A stretch of 12,967 nucleotides of DNA, taken from contig JAEWSC010000089.1 of NCBI GenBank assembly GCA_023398575.1, positions 1-12,967 of the forward strand, in the 5' to 3' direction. Below, in pieces: positions 6,270 to 12,967 of the stretch (the stretch's first letter is position 1; every line of letters begins with the position of its first letter). A program made the position numbers and the translations under genes. Source of the stretch: Bacillota bacterium. Its GTDB lineage: Bacteria > Bacillota > Clostridia > Christensenellales > Aristaeellaceae. The notes under the pieces were generated by a model. The model saw only the letters and a program-made list of their open reading frames with translations. It did not search any database and was not told the DNA's origin.

Positions 6270-7280
6270 ATGAACGAGTCTGTAAATAGCGTAAATCAAA
6301 CGCTTTCCCGCGTGGAAGCCCTGGCCACAGAGGCCCGGCTATACAGCGAAAGCATGGCCATGAACATGTTTCAATTGGGAAGGGTGTTTGTCGAGGCCAA
6401 GGAGCTGGTGGCGCACACAGAATGGACCGGCTGGCTGCTGAAAAATTCCGGCATGAGCGTGCGCAGCGCACAGCAAATGATGGGTGTGTACAAACGCTTT
6501 GCCGACCGGCCCTCCTTTGCCGGGATTGACAAAAGTAAACTTTTCCGCATGCTGGCGCTGCCGCCTGGTAAAGAGGACGAGTTTATTGAAGAAAACAACC
6601 TGGAAGAAATGACTGATCGTCAGGTACAGGAAGCAGTTAAAAGGGTGCGTGAAGAAGCACGGATACAGATGGATAAGCTCCTGACTGATGCCCAGGTGGA
6701 AATCGACCGCCAGCATAAGGAAGCCGAGGCTATCATTGCCCAGGAGCGCGAGGCCCGGCAACTGGCCGAAGCAAAAATGAAGGCGTTGGAAGAAGCGCCT
6801 CCCCAAATGCCGCCAGAGGTTCAAGCGGAGTTGCATGCTAAGCAGGCCGAAGTTCAGCGGTTTAAGGATGAAGTGGACAGGCTGTCAACCATGGCTAAAG
6901 AGCTGATGGATTCCCAAAAGGATACTGAAAGGGAAAAAAGCTCACTGCGCCGTGAACTGAAAGAGGCCGAGGATATGCTTGTAGAAAAGCAGCGGGAATA
7001 TGATGATTTGCAGAACGAGCTTTTAAATGCTCAAAGCGCCATTGCCAAGGGGGATGCGGAACGTGAAATAGGTGATGCGCTGACCTTGGACGAGTTTGCT
7101 TCGGCTGTCCGGCAGTTCATCGGAACCGTGGCCCGTATGCCGCACATGGGAAAGTATTTTTCTACCGCTGTTGAGGAAGAACGCCGGGAGTTTGACGTTT
7201 TGCTTAAAACGGTGGAGAGCTGGACACAAGGGGCCAGGGATGCCGTGGATACCGTGAAAGGAGAACCTTTTTATGTGTAA
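6270..7280 (+). CDS. DUF3102-domain phage protein with long coiled coil
   Basis: 336 residues. The DUF3102 domain occupies about 10-110 (LGRVFVEAKELVAHTEWTGW, then SVRSAQQMMGVYKRFADRP). A long charged coiled coil of Glu/Lys/Ala/Gln heptads follows (about 120-265), and a short globular end (about 270-330) has LDEFASAVRQFIGTVARMPH. The domain is typical of Firmicutes phage early operons and is often beside antirepressor-like genes; a role in DNA binding or regulation is suggested but not shown. The start at 6270 is supported by AAAGGAG (6258-6264). Its 3' end overlaps the ORF6C gene by 8 nt, implying coupled translation. Confidence 0.9.
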   Translation: MNESVNSVNQTLSRVEALATEARLYSESMAMNMFQLGRVFVEAKELVAHTEWTGWLLKNSGMSVRSAQQMMGVYKRFADRPSFAGIDKSKLFRMLALPPGKEDEFIEENNLEEMTDRQVQEAVKRVREEARIQMDKLLTDAQVEIDRQHKEAEAIIAQEREARQLAEAKMKALEEAPPQMPPEVQAELHAKQAEVQRFKDEVDRLSTMAKELMDSQKDTEREKSSLRRELKEAEDMLVEKQREYDDLQNELLNAQSAIAKGDAEREIGDALTLDEFASAVRQFIGTVARMPHMGKYFSTAVEEERREFDVLLKTVESWTQGARDAVDTVKGEPFYV

Positions 7281-7782
7281 GGACCAAGAGGCACAGGCCA
7301 TGCGTTTTCTTGTCCCTGGTGGACCTGAACCGGAGTTTGTACTTGGCCAGGTGATTGAACGGATGCTATCGCCGGTAGTGGAAACCATGGCACGCATGAT
7401 GAAAAACAACACCGAAGCGCTGGATCGGCTGGCGGCCACGCAGAAGATACAGGCTGACCGCTTGGAGGCGCTAGAAAAGCAAATCCGCCTGAATACCCTT
7501 GTCACGCCGCAGCAGGTGCGGTATTTCAACGATGCAATCCGCAAGCGGGCGCGGGAGCTGCTTGATAAGCGGGATTGTGCAGACGATCAAAAGGCTGTGA
7601 AAAGCCTATCCGCCATGATCCGCAAGGCGGTTTTAACTAGGTATGGGGTGAGTGCCTTGCATGAGGTGCCTAAACATGAATATTCCGTGGTGCTTTCCCA
7701 GGTGCAGACCTGGAACGATTCGCTTTGCGTGCGGGATGTGCTGAAAGCCGCGCGTGGGCAGGGTGGGGAGGGGGTTTTATGA
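7273..7782 (+). CDS. ORF6C-domain protein (antirepressor-like)
   Basis: 169 residues. About 60-160 match the ORF6C domain, the C-terminal part of phage antirepressors: LEKQIRLNTLVTPQQVRYFN, then AIRKRARELL, then RYGVSALHEVPKHEYSVVLS. The usual N-terminal Bro-N or KilA-N DNA-binding domain is absent and is replaced by about 55 residues with a helical heptad segment. It may work together with the DUF3102 protein encoded just upstream (8-nt overlap; AAAGGAG at 7257-7263). A part in countering the CI-like repressor is possible, since that repressor has no visible self-cleavage domain; this is inference. Confidence 0.85.
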   Translation: MCKDQEAQAMRFLVPGGPEPEFVLGQVIERMLSPVVETMARMMKNNTEALDRLAATQKIQADRLEALEKQIRLNTLVTPQQVRYFNDAIRKRARELLDKRDCADDQKAVKSLSAMIRKAVLTRYGVSALHEVPKHEYSVVLSQVQTWNDSLCVRDVLKAARGQGGEGVL

Positions 7783-8075
7783 TGAGGACGGAAGAAGCCG
7801 CCACCCGTGCCCGCGAGCTACTGGCCGAGGACCGGCCTTTGCCGACCAATATTGGCCGCGCCTTTCTTGATGGGTACGATGCGTCGGAGAAGTGCATAAC
7901 CGATATGGAAACCTACATGGAGCTTGGTAGCCCTAATCACATGGCAAAAAGGCTTTTGAAATATCGTACCGATCAGCGCGGCCCGAAGCCGGGCTTGCTG
8001 GGATACCAGGCTAAATGCATCATATTCGATGATCAGTTGACGAGGACGGAGCAATGCGGGGAGGATGAAAAATGA
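7779..8075 (+). CDS. Small phage protein, unknown
   Basis: 98 residues, starting MMRTEEAATRARELLAE. ATGA overlap with the ORF6C gene stop (7779-7782) and GGGGAGGGGG just before (7766-7775) fix the start near here; ATG 7782 is equally possible. The product is helical, has a few Cys, and lacks membrane segments. No family recognised. Part of a chain of genes joined by ATGA overlaps. Confidence 0.75.
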   Translation: MMRTEEAATRARELLAEDRPLPTNIGRAFLDGYDASEKCITDMETYMELGSPNHMAKRLLKYRTDQRGPKPGLLGYQAKCIIFDDQLTRTEQCGEDEK

Positions 8076-8485
8076 GCGATTTGAAATTATACCGGGCTAA
8101 GCTGCATACCGGCGGGAAAACCGACGAGCAGATCAAAGCACAGTTTTCGCCTTCTGTACCCACCCAGGCAGAAATGGACCTGGCACGCGCCACCTATGAG
8201 GCATGGGATGGGCTGGAATGCCTGGTGATGAAAAACGCCTTTGGTGAAGCCGAGTATTCCTTCTGCGGTGCGGCAACAGAGGCAGGCTTACCCCAAGCAA
8301 AAGAGGCAGTTTACCTGATGGAGCAGGATGCCATGTTCGGCACTTATATTGACCAGCGCGAGGAATTTGACCGAGATTATGACAGCTTCAACTATTTCCC
8401 ATCAGGCAGTTTTGTTTTCCGATCCGACGAAGTGGAGATTTTGGAGGAAATGAAGCCTTGTGCGGAGGGCGATGGTAATGGCTGA
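8072..8485 (+). CDS. Phage protein, unknown
   Basis: 137 residues. ATGA overlap with the previous gene (8072-8075), with GGGGAGG (8058-8064) 7 nt upstream. The product is acidic, with a central AEYSFCGAATEAGL and an aromatic-rich stretch, DRDYDSFNYFPSGSFVF. No known domain recognised. Confidence 0.75.
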   Translation: MSDLKLYRAKLHTGGKTDEQIKAQFSPSVPTQAEMDLARATYEAWDGLECLVMKNAFGEAEYSFCGAATEAGLPQAKEAVYLMEQDAMFGTYIDQREEFDRDYDSFNYFPSGSFVFRSDEVEILEEMKPCAEGDGNG

Positions 8486-8723
8486 TTGCGGTGAGCTGAA
8501 AAATACAGAGCTTGACGGCAAGAAAGTGCGGTTTTCACCTGGCCACCCGCATGAAGGCGAAACAGGCACCATAATGGGAGCTAAACTTACGGCCATTGGT
8601 TGGGGAATGCTTGTGAAGCTTGATAACTGCCAGCATGCCACTGAAAGCTGTTTTCTTTTCAAACCGGAAGATGGACAAGTGTACGATGAACCGATCAGAG
8701 TCAGGGGAAGGCGCAGAAAATGA
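8478..8723 (+). CDS. Small phage protein, unknown (beta-rich)
   Basis: 81 residues from ATG 8478, chosen because GGAGGG (8463-8468) lies 9 nt before it; GTG 8460 and ATG 8472 are alternatives. The pattern KKVRFSPGHPHEGETGTIMG and WGMLVKLDNC suggests a small beta-barrel (SH3-like) domain ending in a basic tail RVRGRRRK. It overlaps the previous gene by 8 nt and the next by 4 nt. Function unknown. Confidence 0.7.
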   Translation: MADCGELKNTELDGKKVRFSPGHPHEGETGTIMGAKLTAIGWGMLVKLDNCQHATESCFLFKPEDGQVYDEPIRVRGRRRK

Positions 8724-8905
8724 AAGTGATTCAATGGATCATGGACAAAATTGCCTTTTATGCTGTGGGTTTAGTCTCCCGCTATTGCATTGTGCAGATG
8801 GATTGCGAGCGCTGTGCCCTGCAGGACGTTTGTGAACGGATTAAGCATGGCTTTGATGAGCCGCATCATTGGACAGGCCCGTGGCCGGGCGGGGAGGGCA
8901 ATTGA
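8720..8905 (+). CDS. Small Cys-rich phage protein, unknown
   Basis: 61 residues. ATGA overlap with the previous gene; a weak SD (GGGGAAGG) lies upstream. Four Cys (23, 29, 32, 38) in CIVQMDCERCALQDVC could bind zinc. A short amphipathic or hydrophobic N-terminal part precedes them (IAFYAVGLV). No family assigned. Confidence 0.65.
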   Translation: MKVIQWIMDKIAFYAVGLVSRYCIVQMDCERCALQDVCERIKHGFDEPHHWTGPWPGGEGN

Positions 8906-8906
8906 A

Positions 8907-9356
8907 ATGCAGTATGAGCTAATCAATTTTAGCGATCCCTATACATTCATTGCCCCTGATCTGGAGGTTGCCGCATTGGTGGTGTTCAGTCTTTCCACTA
9001 TGTATGGCGCTCAACCGGAACAGCCAGGGGAAGAAGTCGGCATTTTCATGTTCGGCGGTGGGAAGGAATGGTATTCCGGGCGATTTGGCAGGACGCCGGA
9101 CGAGGGCTATGAAGCAAGGAAAAAAGAGCTTGGGGAAGCCCTTCAAAGCTTTATGTACGGCCATTTTGAGGACCGACGCAGGTATCAGGCTGCCCTTGAT
9201 GCCATCGACGATGCAGAGAAGAAAAAGGCATTTCAGGCCACATGGCAGGATGGTCGGTCCAGCATGAACGATATTGGGTCGTCTGCCCATACGTTAGGTG
9301 GCTGGATTATGAAAAAGATAGAGGAAGGTGATCAAAATGGACACAAAACTGAATGA
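8907..9356 (+). CDS. Conserved phage early protein, unknown
   Basis: 149 residues from ATG 8907, with GGGGAGGG (8891-8898) 8 nt upstream; the frame is open further upstream but overlaps the Cys-rich gene. The start MQYELINFSDPYTF and the later RSSMNDIGSSAH are patterns I recall from a widespread family of uncharacterised phage proteins. The N-terminal half is mixed alpha/beta, the second half helical and charged. It overlaps the next gene by 20 nt. Confidence 0.75.
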   Translation: MQYELINFSDPYTFIAPDLEVAALVVFSLSTMYGAQPEQPGEEVGIFMFGGGKEWYSGRFGRTPDEGYEARKKELGEALQSFMYGHFEDRRRYQAALDAIDDAEKKKAFQATWQDGRSSMNDIGSSAHTLGGWIMKKIEEGDQNGHKTE

Positions 9357-10107
9357 CCGGTGCTTGGATTTGATCGACAACTTGTATATAAACCACGTTC
9401 TTTCACAAGCGGAATATCAGGTGCTGTATTCGGCTGCTTCTTCCCTCAATGATGCTTGGGCAGAGCACGCCGGTGGACTTGAGGACAAAATTACGGCGAT
9501 TCAAGCTGATAATCAACGCTTGCAGCAGTGGGTGAATGACCTGCAATCAGGCATGTACATCAATTGCGTGTACTGCGGGCACAGGTACGGCCCCAGGAGC
9601 AATACGCCTGTCAGCATGGCCGATGTGCTTAAAGCGCATGTGGAGAAGTGCCCGAAACATCCCATGTCCGCGCTCAAGGTGGAAAACGAACGCCTGAAAG
9701 CCGAGCTTGATGATAAGGCCGGTGCCTGGATTCGGAGGCCAGATACGGGCATTGGTGATCTGTCGGACGGATACCACACATTCAACGAGCTATACCACCA
9801 CCGCGCTGTTCTCTTTAGCCTGATTTGCAATGCCGGTGATACGTATGCCTGGAAAGCCAGATATCACCATGACGGTTCGATGTTTCCGGGCATGTTCATC
9901 ATCGGTTTTGAAACGAAATGGGGCCAGGCCACGTACCACTATGACATTGATCCGTATTGGGACATGTTCAAGGTGAAAGAGCTGGAACGTGCACCGGAAT
10001 GGGATGGGCATACGGCAGATGATGCAATTCACCGCCTTTACCTGCTTGGGCAATCCAGCAAGCGGACCGATGAAGAAATGGAGGGCAGCGGCCATGAAAA
10101 TGGATGA
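9337..10107 (+). CDS. Two-module phage protein: zinc-finger-like plus WDGHT domain
   Basis: 256 residues from ATG 9337; GAGGAAGG (9321-9328) lies 8 nt before it. Residues about 40-70 are coiled coil. Cys77-x2-Cys80 with His101-x3-Cys105 (CVYCGH and HVEKCPKHPM) form a zinc-finger-like unit known from phage hypothetical proteins. The C-terminal half (about 145-245) has YHTFNELYHHRAVLFSLIC, then HHDGSMFPGMFIIGF, then APEWDGHTADDAIHRL, a widespread uncharacterised phage domain usually seen alone or fused to other parts. The combination is compatible with nucleic-acid binding, but no activity is known. It overlaps the MazG-like gene by 14 nt. Confidence 0.8.
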   Translation: MDTKLNDRCLDLIDNLYINHVLSQAEYQVLYSAASSLNDAWAEHAGGLEDKITAIQADNQRLQQWVNDLQSGMYINCVYCGHRYGPRSNTPVSMADVLKAHVEKCPKHPMSALKVENERLKAELDDKAGAWIRRPDTGIGDLSDGYHTFNELYHHRAVLFSLICNAGDTYAWKARYHHDGSMFPGMFIIGFETKWGQATYHYDIDPYWDMFKVKELERAPEWDGHTADDAIHRLYLLGQSSKRTDEEMEGSGHENG

Positions 10108-10672
10108 TTACCAGGCGAAGGCCATGCGGACAAGCCCGGAGGGCCATGATCGGGTGAAAAACGGGCTCCTGGGTCTTGTTGGGGAAAGCGGCGAGCTGGT
10201 GGATGCCTTGAAAAAGTACATGTTCCAATCAGGAGAACGCCCCACATTTCCCAAGGATGTTTTTGAAAAGGAACTTGGCGATATCCTTTGGTATTGCGCA
10301 GAGATTTTCACAGGGCTGGGGCTGAAAATGTCGTACTTTGGGACTGACTTTGACGATATTTGCCGGACGATCCCACCGCGCATTGCTTATGTCCTGGATG
10401 ATGATGCAATGATGGACCATGATGACCTATATGATCTGGAATGGTGGCTTGTGGATATTTCACATATGGCGAACCGGGCGTATCACATTGCTTATCAAAG
10501 TGTTAGGGATGACAATGGCTATCTGGCTTCCTATGTGTACCAAATGATCACATGCCTTGTCACCCTTTGTGCAAAGATCGGCAGCAGTATCCAGATCGTC
10601 GCACAGAAGAATATCGACAAGCTTATGTTTCAATCTCATTTGTCGTATCGGGATTCTTTGCTACGGCCATAG
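10094..10672 (+). CDS. MazG-like nucleotide pyrophosphohydrolase, 3' end altered
   Basis: 192 residues. The MazG motif is present: GESGELVDAL gives Glu31 and Glu34, and EKELGDILW gives Glu60 and Asp63 (ExxE-25-ExxD), the magnesium-binding set that hydrolyses NTPs or dNTPs to the monophosphate and pyrophosphate. Phage copies may clean the nucleotide pool or lower alarmone signals. A long helical insert lies at about 77-165. The family's end motif (KNIDKL) is at codons just before 10624, but the last 15 residues, ending DSLLRP, are foreign: they are out-of-frame reading of the holin gene. A deletion probably joined the two. Confidence 0.85.
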   Translation: MKMDDYQAKAMRTSPEGHDRVKNGLLGLVGESGELVDALKKYMFQSGERPTFPKDVFEKELGDILWYCAEIFTGLGLKMSYFGTDFDDICRTIPPRIAYVLDDDAMMDHDDLYDLEWWLVDISHMANRAYHIAYQSVRDDNGYLASYVYQMITCLVTLCAKIGSSIQIVAQKNIDKLMFQSHLSYRDSLLRP

Positions 10673-11076
10673 GCGGGTGGGACCCGCTTACATCCATTTT
10701 CGCCTTGTTAATCATTATTGATTACCTCACCGGCGTTTTGACCGGGTGTATGGGGAAAAGCCCCAAAACGCCTAATGGCAGGCTGTCAAGCTCGGTAGGC
10801 TTCAAGGGATTGATGAAGCACTTTGGAACCGTGATCGTCGTTATCCTCATGAATCAGGTCGATGTTGTAACCGGATTTGGAACGCATGCATTTAGGGACA
10901 TTTCATGCTGGTGCTATATCAGCAACTATTTGCTTTCCATCTTTGAAAACCTGGATGCAATGGGCGTGTGGATACCGCCTATCGTAAAGCAAATGCTCGA
11001 ATCTGCCAGGGAGAAGGGGCACGCGCCAAAACTGCCACTTGATACGAACGAAAAGAAAGGAACGGGATTAGGATGA
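10552..11076 (+). CDS. Phage holin (holin_4_1 / toxin-secretion type), 5' end lost
   Basis: The frame gives up to 174 residues from ATG 10552. Family similarity begins only near residue 27 (SFVVSGFFATAIGGWDPLTS), then IDYLTGVLTG, RLSSSVGFKGL, and MGVWIPP near the end. Three hydrophobic segments are visible, as expected for a holin that permeabilises the membrane at lysis. Residues 1-25 are an out-of-frame reading of the MazG-like gene, and no start codon lies between 10567 and the homologous part. The native start is therefore missing, and the gene may be silent or expressed as a fusion. The end overlaps the next gene by ATGA. Confidence 0.7.
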   Translation: MPCHPLCKDRQQYPDRRTEEYRQAYVSISFVVSGFFATAIGGWDPLTSIFALLIIIDYLTGVLTGCMGKSPKTPNGRLSSSVGFKGLMKHFGTVIVVILMNQVDVVTGFGTHAFRDISCWCYISNYLLSIFENLDAMGVWIPPIVKQMLESAREKGHAPKLPLDTNEKKGTGLG

Positions 11077-11558
11077 AAAAGAATATTTTGTTGGTCATAT
11101 TGTTGGTTATGCTGCTTTTGTGCACGGCAGTTGTTCTACCGTTGGTTGCGTTAGCGGAAGGGCAGGCTTCGGAGGATGTTGCTTATACAGCAACTGTCGT
11201 ATCTATGATTGCCCTCGTTTTTGCTCTGTGTATCGCGGGCGTATTGATATGGCTATATAAAACGGGACGTATCACCGCAACCAACCTGGAAACCATCGGC
11301 GGTATTGTCGGACAGGTAACGGACTTCATCAAGCCCGGAAGCAATATATCGCTATTTGCATACTATGCGCTGCAGGCTGTACATGCGGTTGAGCAGCTTG
11401 TTAAGAATGGCAAGCTGGAAAAGGAAGATGCTACGCGCAAAGAAGCTGCAGCGGCTTTGGTGAAAGAGTATGCTGCCTTGGATGGTGTAGAGCTGAATGA
11501 GGCAGAGCTTAAGGCCGTTGATACGCTGATTGAAGCACAGGTGGGGCAGCTACAGTAG
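11073..11558 (+). CDS. LLH-type phage holin
   Basis: 161 residues. A hydrophobic N-terminal segment (about 4-27, signal-like, ending LALAEG-type small residues) and a second membrane helix (about 41-63) precede a cytoplasmic-type helical region. The ending fits the LL-H holin family: AVEQLVKNGKLEKEDATRKE, then LNEAELKAVDTLIEAQVGQL. The gene starts by ATGA overlap with the preceding holin and ends 38 bp before a strong terminator. Two holin-type genes in tandem occur in phage lysis cassettes, but the lysin that normally follows is absent. Confidence 0.8.
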   Translation: MKKNILLVILLVMLLLCTAVVLPLVALAEGQASEDVAYTATVVSMIALVFALCIAGVLIWLYKTGRITATNLETIGGIVGQVTDFIKPGSNISLFAYYALQAVHAVEQLVKNGKLEKEDATRKEAAAALVKEYAALDGVELNEAELKAVDTLIEAQVGQLQ

Positions 11559-11596
11559 GAACTGGAAGTAATAAATTTATGAACTTTTGATGTGCT

Positions 11597-11634
11597 TTCC
11601 CTGGAGGGATAAACCCCTCCGGGGAACTTTTTTT
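11597..11634 (+). terminator. Rho-independent terminator after the lysis genes
   Basis: 12-bp stem TTCCCTGGAGGG (11597-11608) / CCCTCCGGGGAA (11615-11626) with one G-U, a 6-nt loop, then C and seven T (11628-11634). It closes the phage operon ahead of the tyrosine recombinase. Confidence 0.9.
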
Positions 11635-11674
11635 AGGACATTTCAATTTGACATAATGGCAGGGAGGGAAATAC

Positions 11675-12271
11675 ATGAAAGTTGTGGAGCCGATTCGGGA
11701 CAGGGAAGTTTTGGCCAGATGCTTTGAGATTGCAAAGGAACATGATATTGGGAGGCCAGCTAAGGAACTAAGCTGGGAACTCTTGTTGGTGGTTGGTTTC
11801 AATACATCGTTGCGCATCAGCGATATTGTACGCTACCGCGTACGGGAATTGCGCGGCCAGGAGTATGCCCGCACCGTGGCCAAGAAAACCGGGAAGGATG
11901 CCCGTATCTTAATCAATCCTGCAGCAAGGCGAGAAATAAGCCGAATGACATCCGGGCGGGGCATGGAGGAATATCTATTCCAATCCCGCGAAAAGGACAG
12001 GGTAACGCGCACATACAAGCCCATCACCAGGCAGAGGGCATGGCAGATCATCAACACCATATGCCGGGCTGCTGGTATCAAAGACCGGATCGGTTGTCAT
12101 ACGCTTCGTAAAACATTTGGCTACCACTATTACAAGATGACCGGCGACGTAGTGAGCCTGCAGCGCATATTGGGGCATAATTCGCAACGGGATACACTGG
12201 TGTACATTGGTGTCATCCAGGATGAAATTGATGAAAGTCTGCGGAAATTTAAGCTGGTGGGGGCAAGGTAA
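11675..12271 (+). CDS. Short tyrosine recombinase (catalytic domain only)
   Basis: 198 residues. The catalytic set is visible: Arg47 (SLRISDI), Lys71 or Lys74, His142-x2-Arg145 (HTLRKTFG), His168 (LGHNS) and the nucleophile Tyr177 (LVYIG). There is almost no N-terminal arm- or core-binding domain; this short form is a known group in Firmicutes and their phages. GGGAGGG lies about 9 nt upstream of ATG 11675. It is separated from the phage operon by a terminator, so it is transcribed separately. It could be a second integrase, a resolvase for dimers, or an unrelated host gene beside the element. Confidence 0.88.
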   Translation: MKVVEPIRDREVLARCFEIAKEHDIGRPAKELSWELLLVVGFNTSLRISDIVRYRVRELRGQEYARTVAKKTGKDARILINPAARREISRMTSGRGMEEYLFQSREKDRVTRTYKPITRQRAWQIINTICRAAGIKDRIGCHTLRKTFGYHYYKMTGDVVSLQRILGHNSQRDTLVYIGVIQDEIDESLRKFKLVGAR

Positions 12272-12301
12272 TCTTCAAAATCAAAGTATGAATGACAATG
12301 G

Positions 12302-12357
12302 GTGAAGAGGCTATCTTGAAGCGAGTAAATCGCTGGATGACAGTCTCTTCACTTTTT
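12302..12357 (+). terminator. Bipartite hairpin terminator after the tyrosine recombinase
   Basis: Outer 11-bp stem GTGAAGAGGCT (12302-12312) / AGTCTCTTCAC (12342-12352) with one G-U; inner 5-bp hairpin AGCGA-GTAAA-TCGCT (12320-12334); five T follow (12353-12357). There is no T-run on the minus strand, so it serves the recombinase gene. Confidence 0.7.
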
Positions 12358-12437
12358 AGTCTGATACAGATGAGTTATATCACACTACAATGAAAAAGGG
12401 CAACAATGAAGCAGGATACATAACTAAATATTTTGAT

Positions 12438-12967
12438 TTATGGGATGGTTAAAAAAATGGTAACAGCAACACCTCGGCTTAATGCACCAACGCCATTACT
12501 TGTGGTAATCTGTACAGATAATAGCGAACCCTGATCTACGCCAGCACTTCCACTGCCCAAAGCAAGGCAATTGGGGTTTTCATCACTGTTAGGTCCAGTA
12601 AGAGTAGCTGATATACCTGTGCTTGTTGGATCTTCCCATGCACAAGGACTGGTGAAGATCGTTGCGGTGATCGTATGATCAGCTTGTAAAGGATTATCTC
12701 TAGCATTCAGAACTAATCCAATGATGGTCGCATCTACTGGAAGTGTTACTGTGCTTGTGGCAAATAATGAAGCAGAAGAAGATGTTCCCAGGCCAACCCA
12801 GCCGTTGTCACTAATTGATTGATCTGTTGCCAAATAAATTGTTGAACCTCCTGGACCAATAAGACCGGTGGGACCGGTATCACCTGTGAGACCAGTAGGA
12901 CCGGTATCACCAGTGGGGCCAGTAGGACCGATAGGACCGGTATCACCAGTGGGGCCAGTAGGACCGA
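12438..12967 (-). CDS. Collagen-like spore-surface (BclA/exosporium-like) protein, partial
   Basis: The 3' end of a minus-strand gene; the frame stays open to the right window edge, giving 175 residues plus TAA at 12438. It begins with Gly-X-Thr collagen triplets (GPTGPTGDTGPIGPTGPTGD and similar, about 45 residues), followed by a roughly 130-residue C-terminal domain from GGSTIYLATDQ, rich in Thr, Ser and Gly and predicted to be beta-strand. This layout matches BclA-type glycoproteins of exosporium filaments, where the C-terminal domain trimerises. An alternative is a phage tail-fibre-like collagen protein, but no tail genes are present. Its direction, opposite to the phage operon, suggests host DNA beyond the element. 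Confidence 0.85.
   Translation of the reverse strand, partial: GPTGPTGDTGPIGPTGPTGDTGPTGLTGDTGPTGLIGPGGSTIYLATDQSISDNGWVGLGTSSSASLFATSTVTLPVDATIIGLVLNARDNPLQADHTITATIFTSPCAWEDPTSTGISATLTGPNSDENPNCLALGSGSAGVDQGSLLSVQITTSNGVGALSRGVAVTIFLTIP

Noticed and set aside
12842..12967. Tandem repeat as CRISPR array
   Set aside because: The period follows codon triplets and encodes Gly-X-Thr collagen repeats; there are no unique spacers.

Overview
The window looks like chromosomal DNA of a spore-forming Firmicute (Bacillota). The evidence is a Firmicutes-type 5S rRNA at the left edge, a BclA/exosporium-like collagen gene at the right edge, strong AAGGAGGTGA-type ribosome binding sites and roughly 50% G+C. 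I cannot name genus or species; a clostridial or Negativicutes host is a guess.

Between these host features lies an integrated, probably defective, temperate-phage element. Left end (1-1860): 5S rRNA, tRNA-Asn and a strong terminator are host. A large serine recombinase on the minus strand runs through that terminator and ends inside the tRNA. Lysogeny module (1860-3190): a two-helix membrane protein, a 47-residue ORF, a CI-like repressor, then a divergent control region with a consensus TTGACA-17-TATAAT promoter and three copies of a 17-bp palindromic operator. Early operon (3187-10672, plus strand): Cro-like protein, small proteins, a DUF1064 nuclease-like protein, DUF551, DUF3102, an ORF6C-domain protein, a run of small overlapping genes and a MazG-like protein. 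One 72-aa gene (3903-4121) faces the other way with its own promoter.

The most unusual stretch is 4849-5515. It starts with a nearly complete tRNA cloverleaf ending in CCA. Its 'anticodon' arm is 7 bp with an 8-nt loop that carries GGAGG. About 580 nt follow, full of nested and long-range helices, a UNCG tetraloop hairpin and a final terminator. This layout resembles the large ornate phage RNAs (ROOL/GOLLD type) that sit next to tRNAs; it could be one of those or a new one.

The late module is missing. The MazG-like gene runs directly, out of frame, into a holin gene whose own start is lost. No terminase, portal, capsid, tail or lysin gene is present, which suggests one large deletion. Two holin-type genes, a terminator, a catalytic-domain-only tyrosine recombinase and a long bipartite hairpin close the element before the collagen-like gene.
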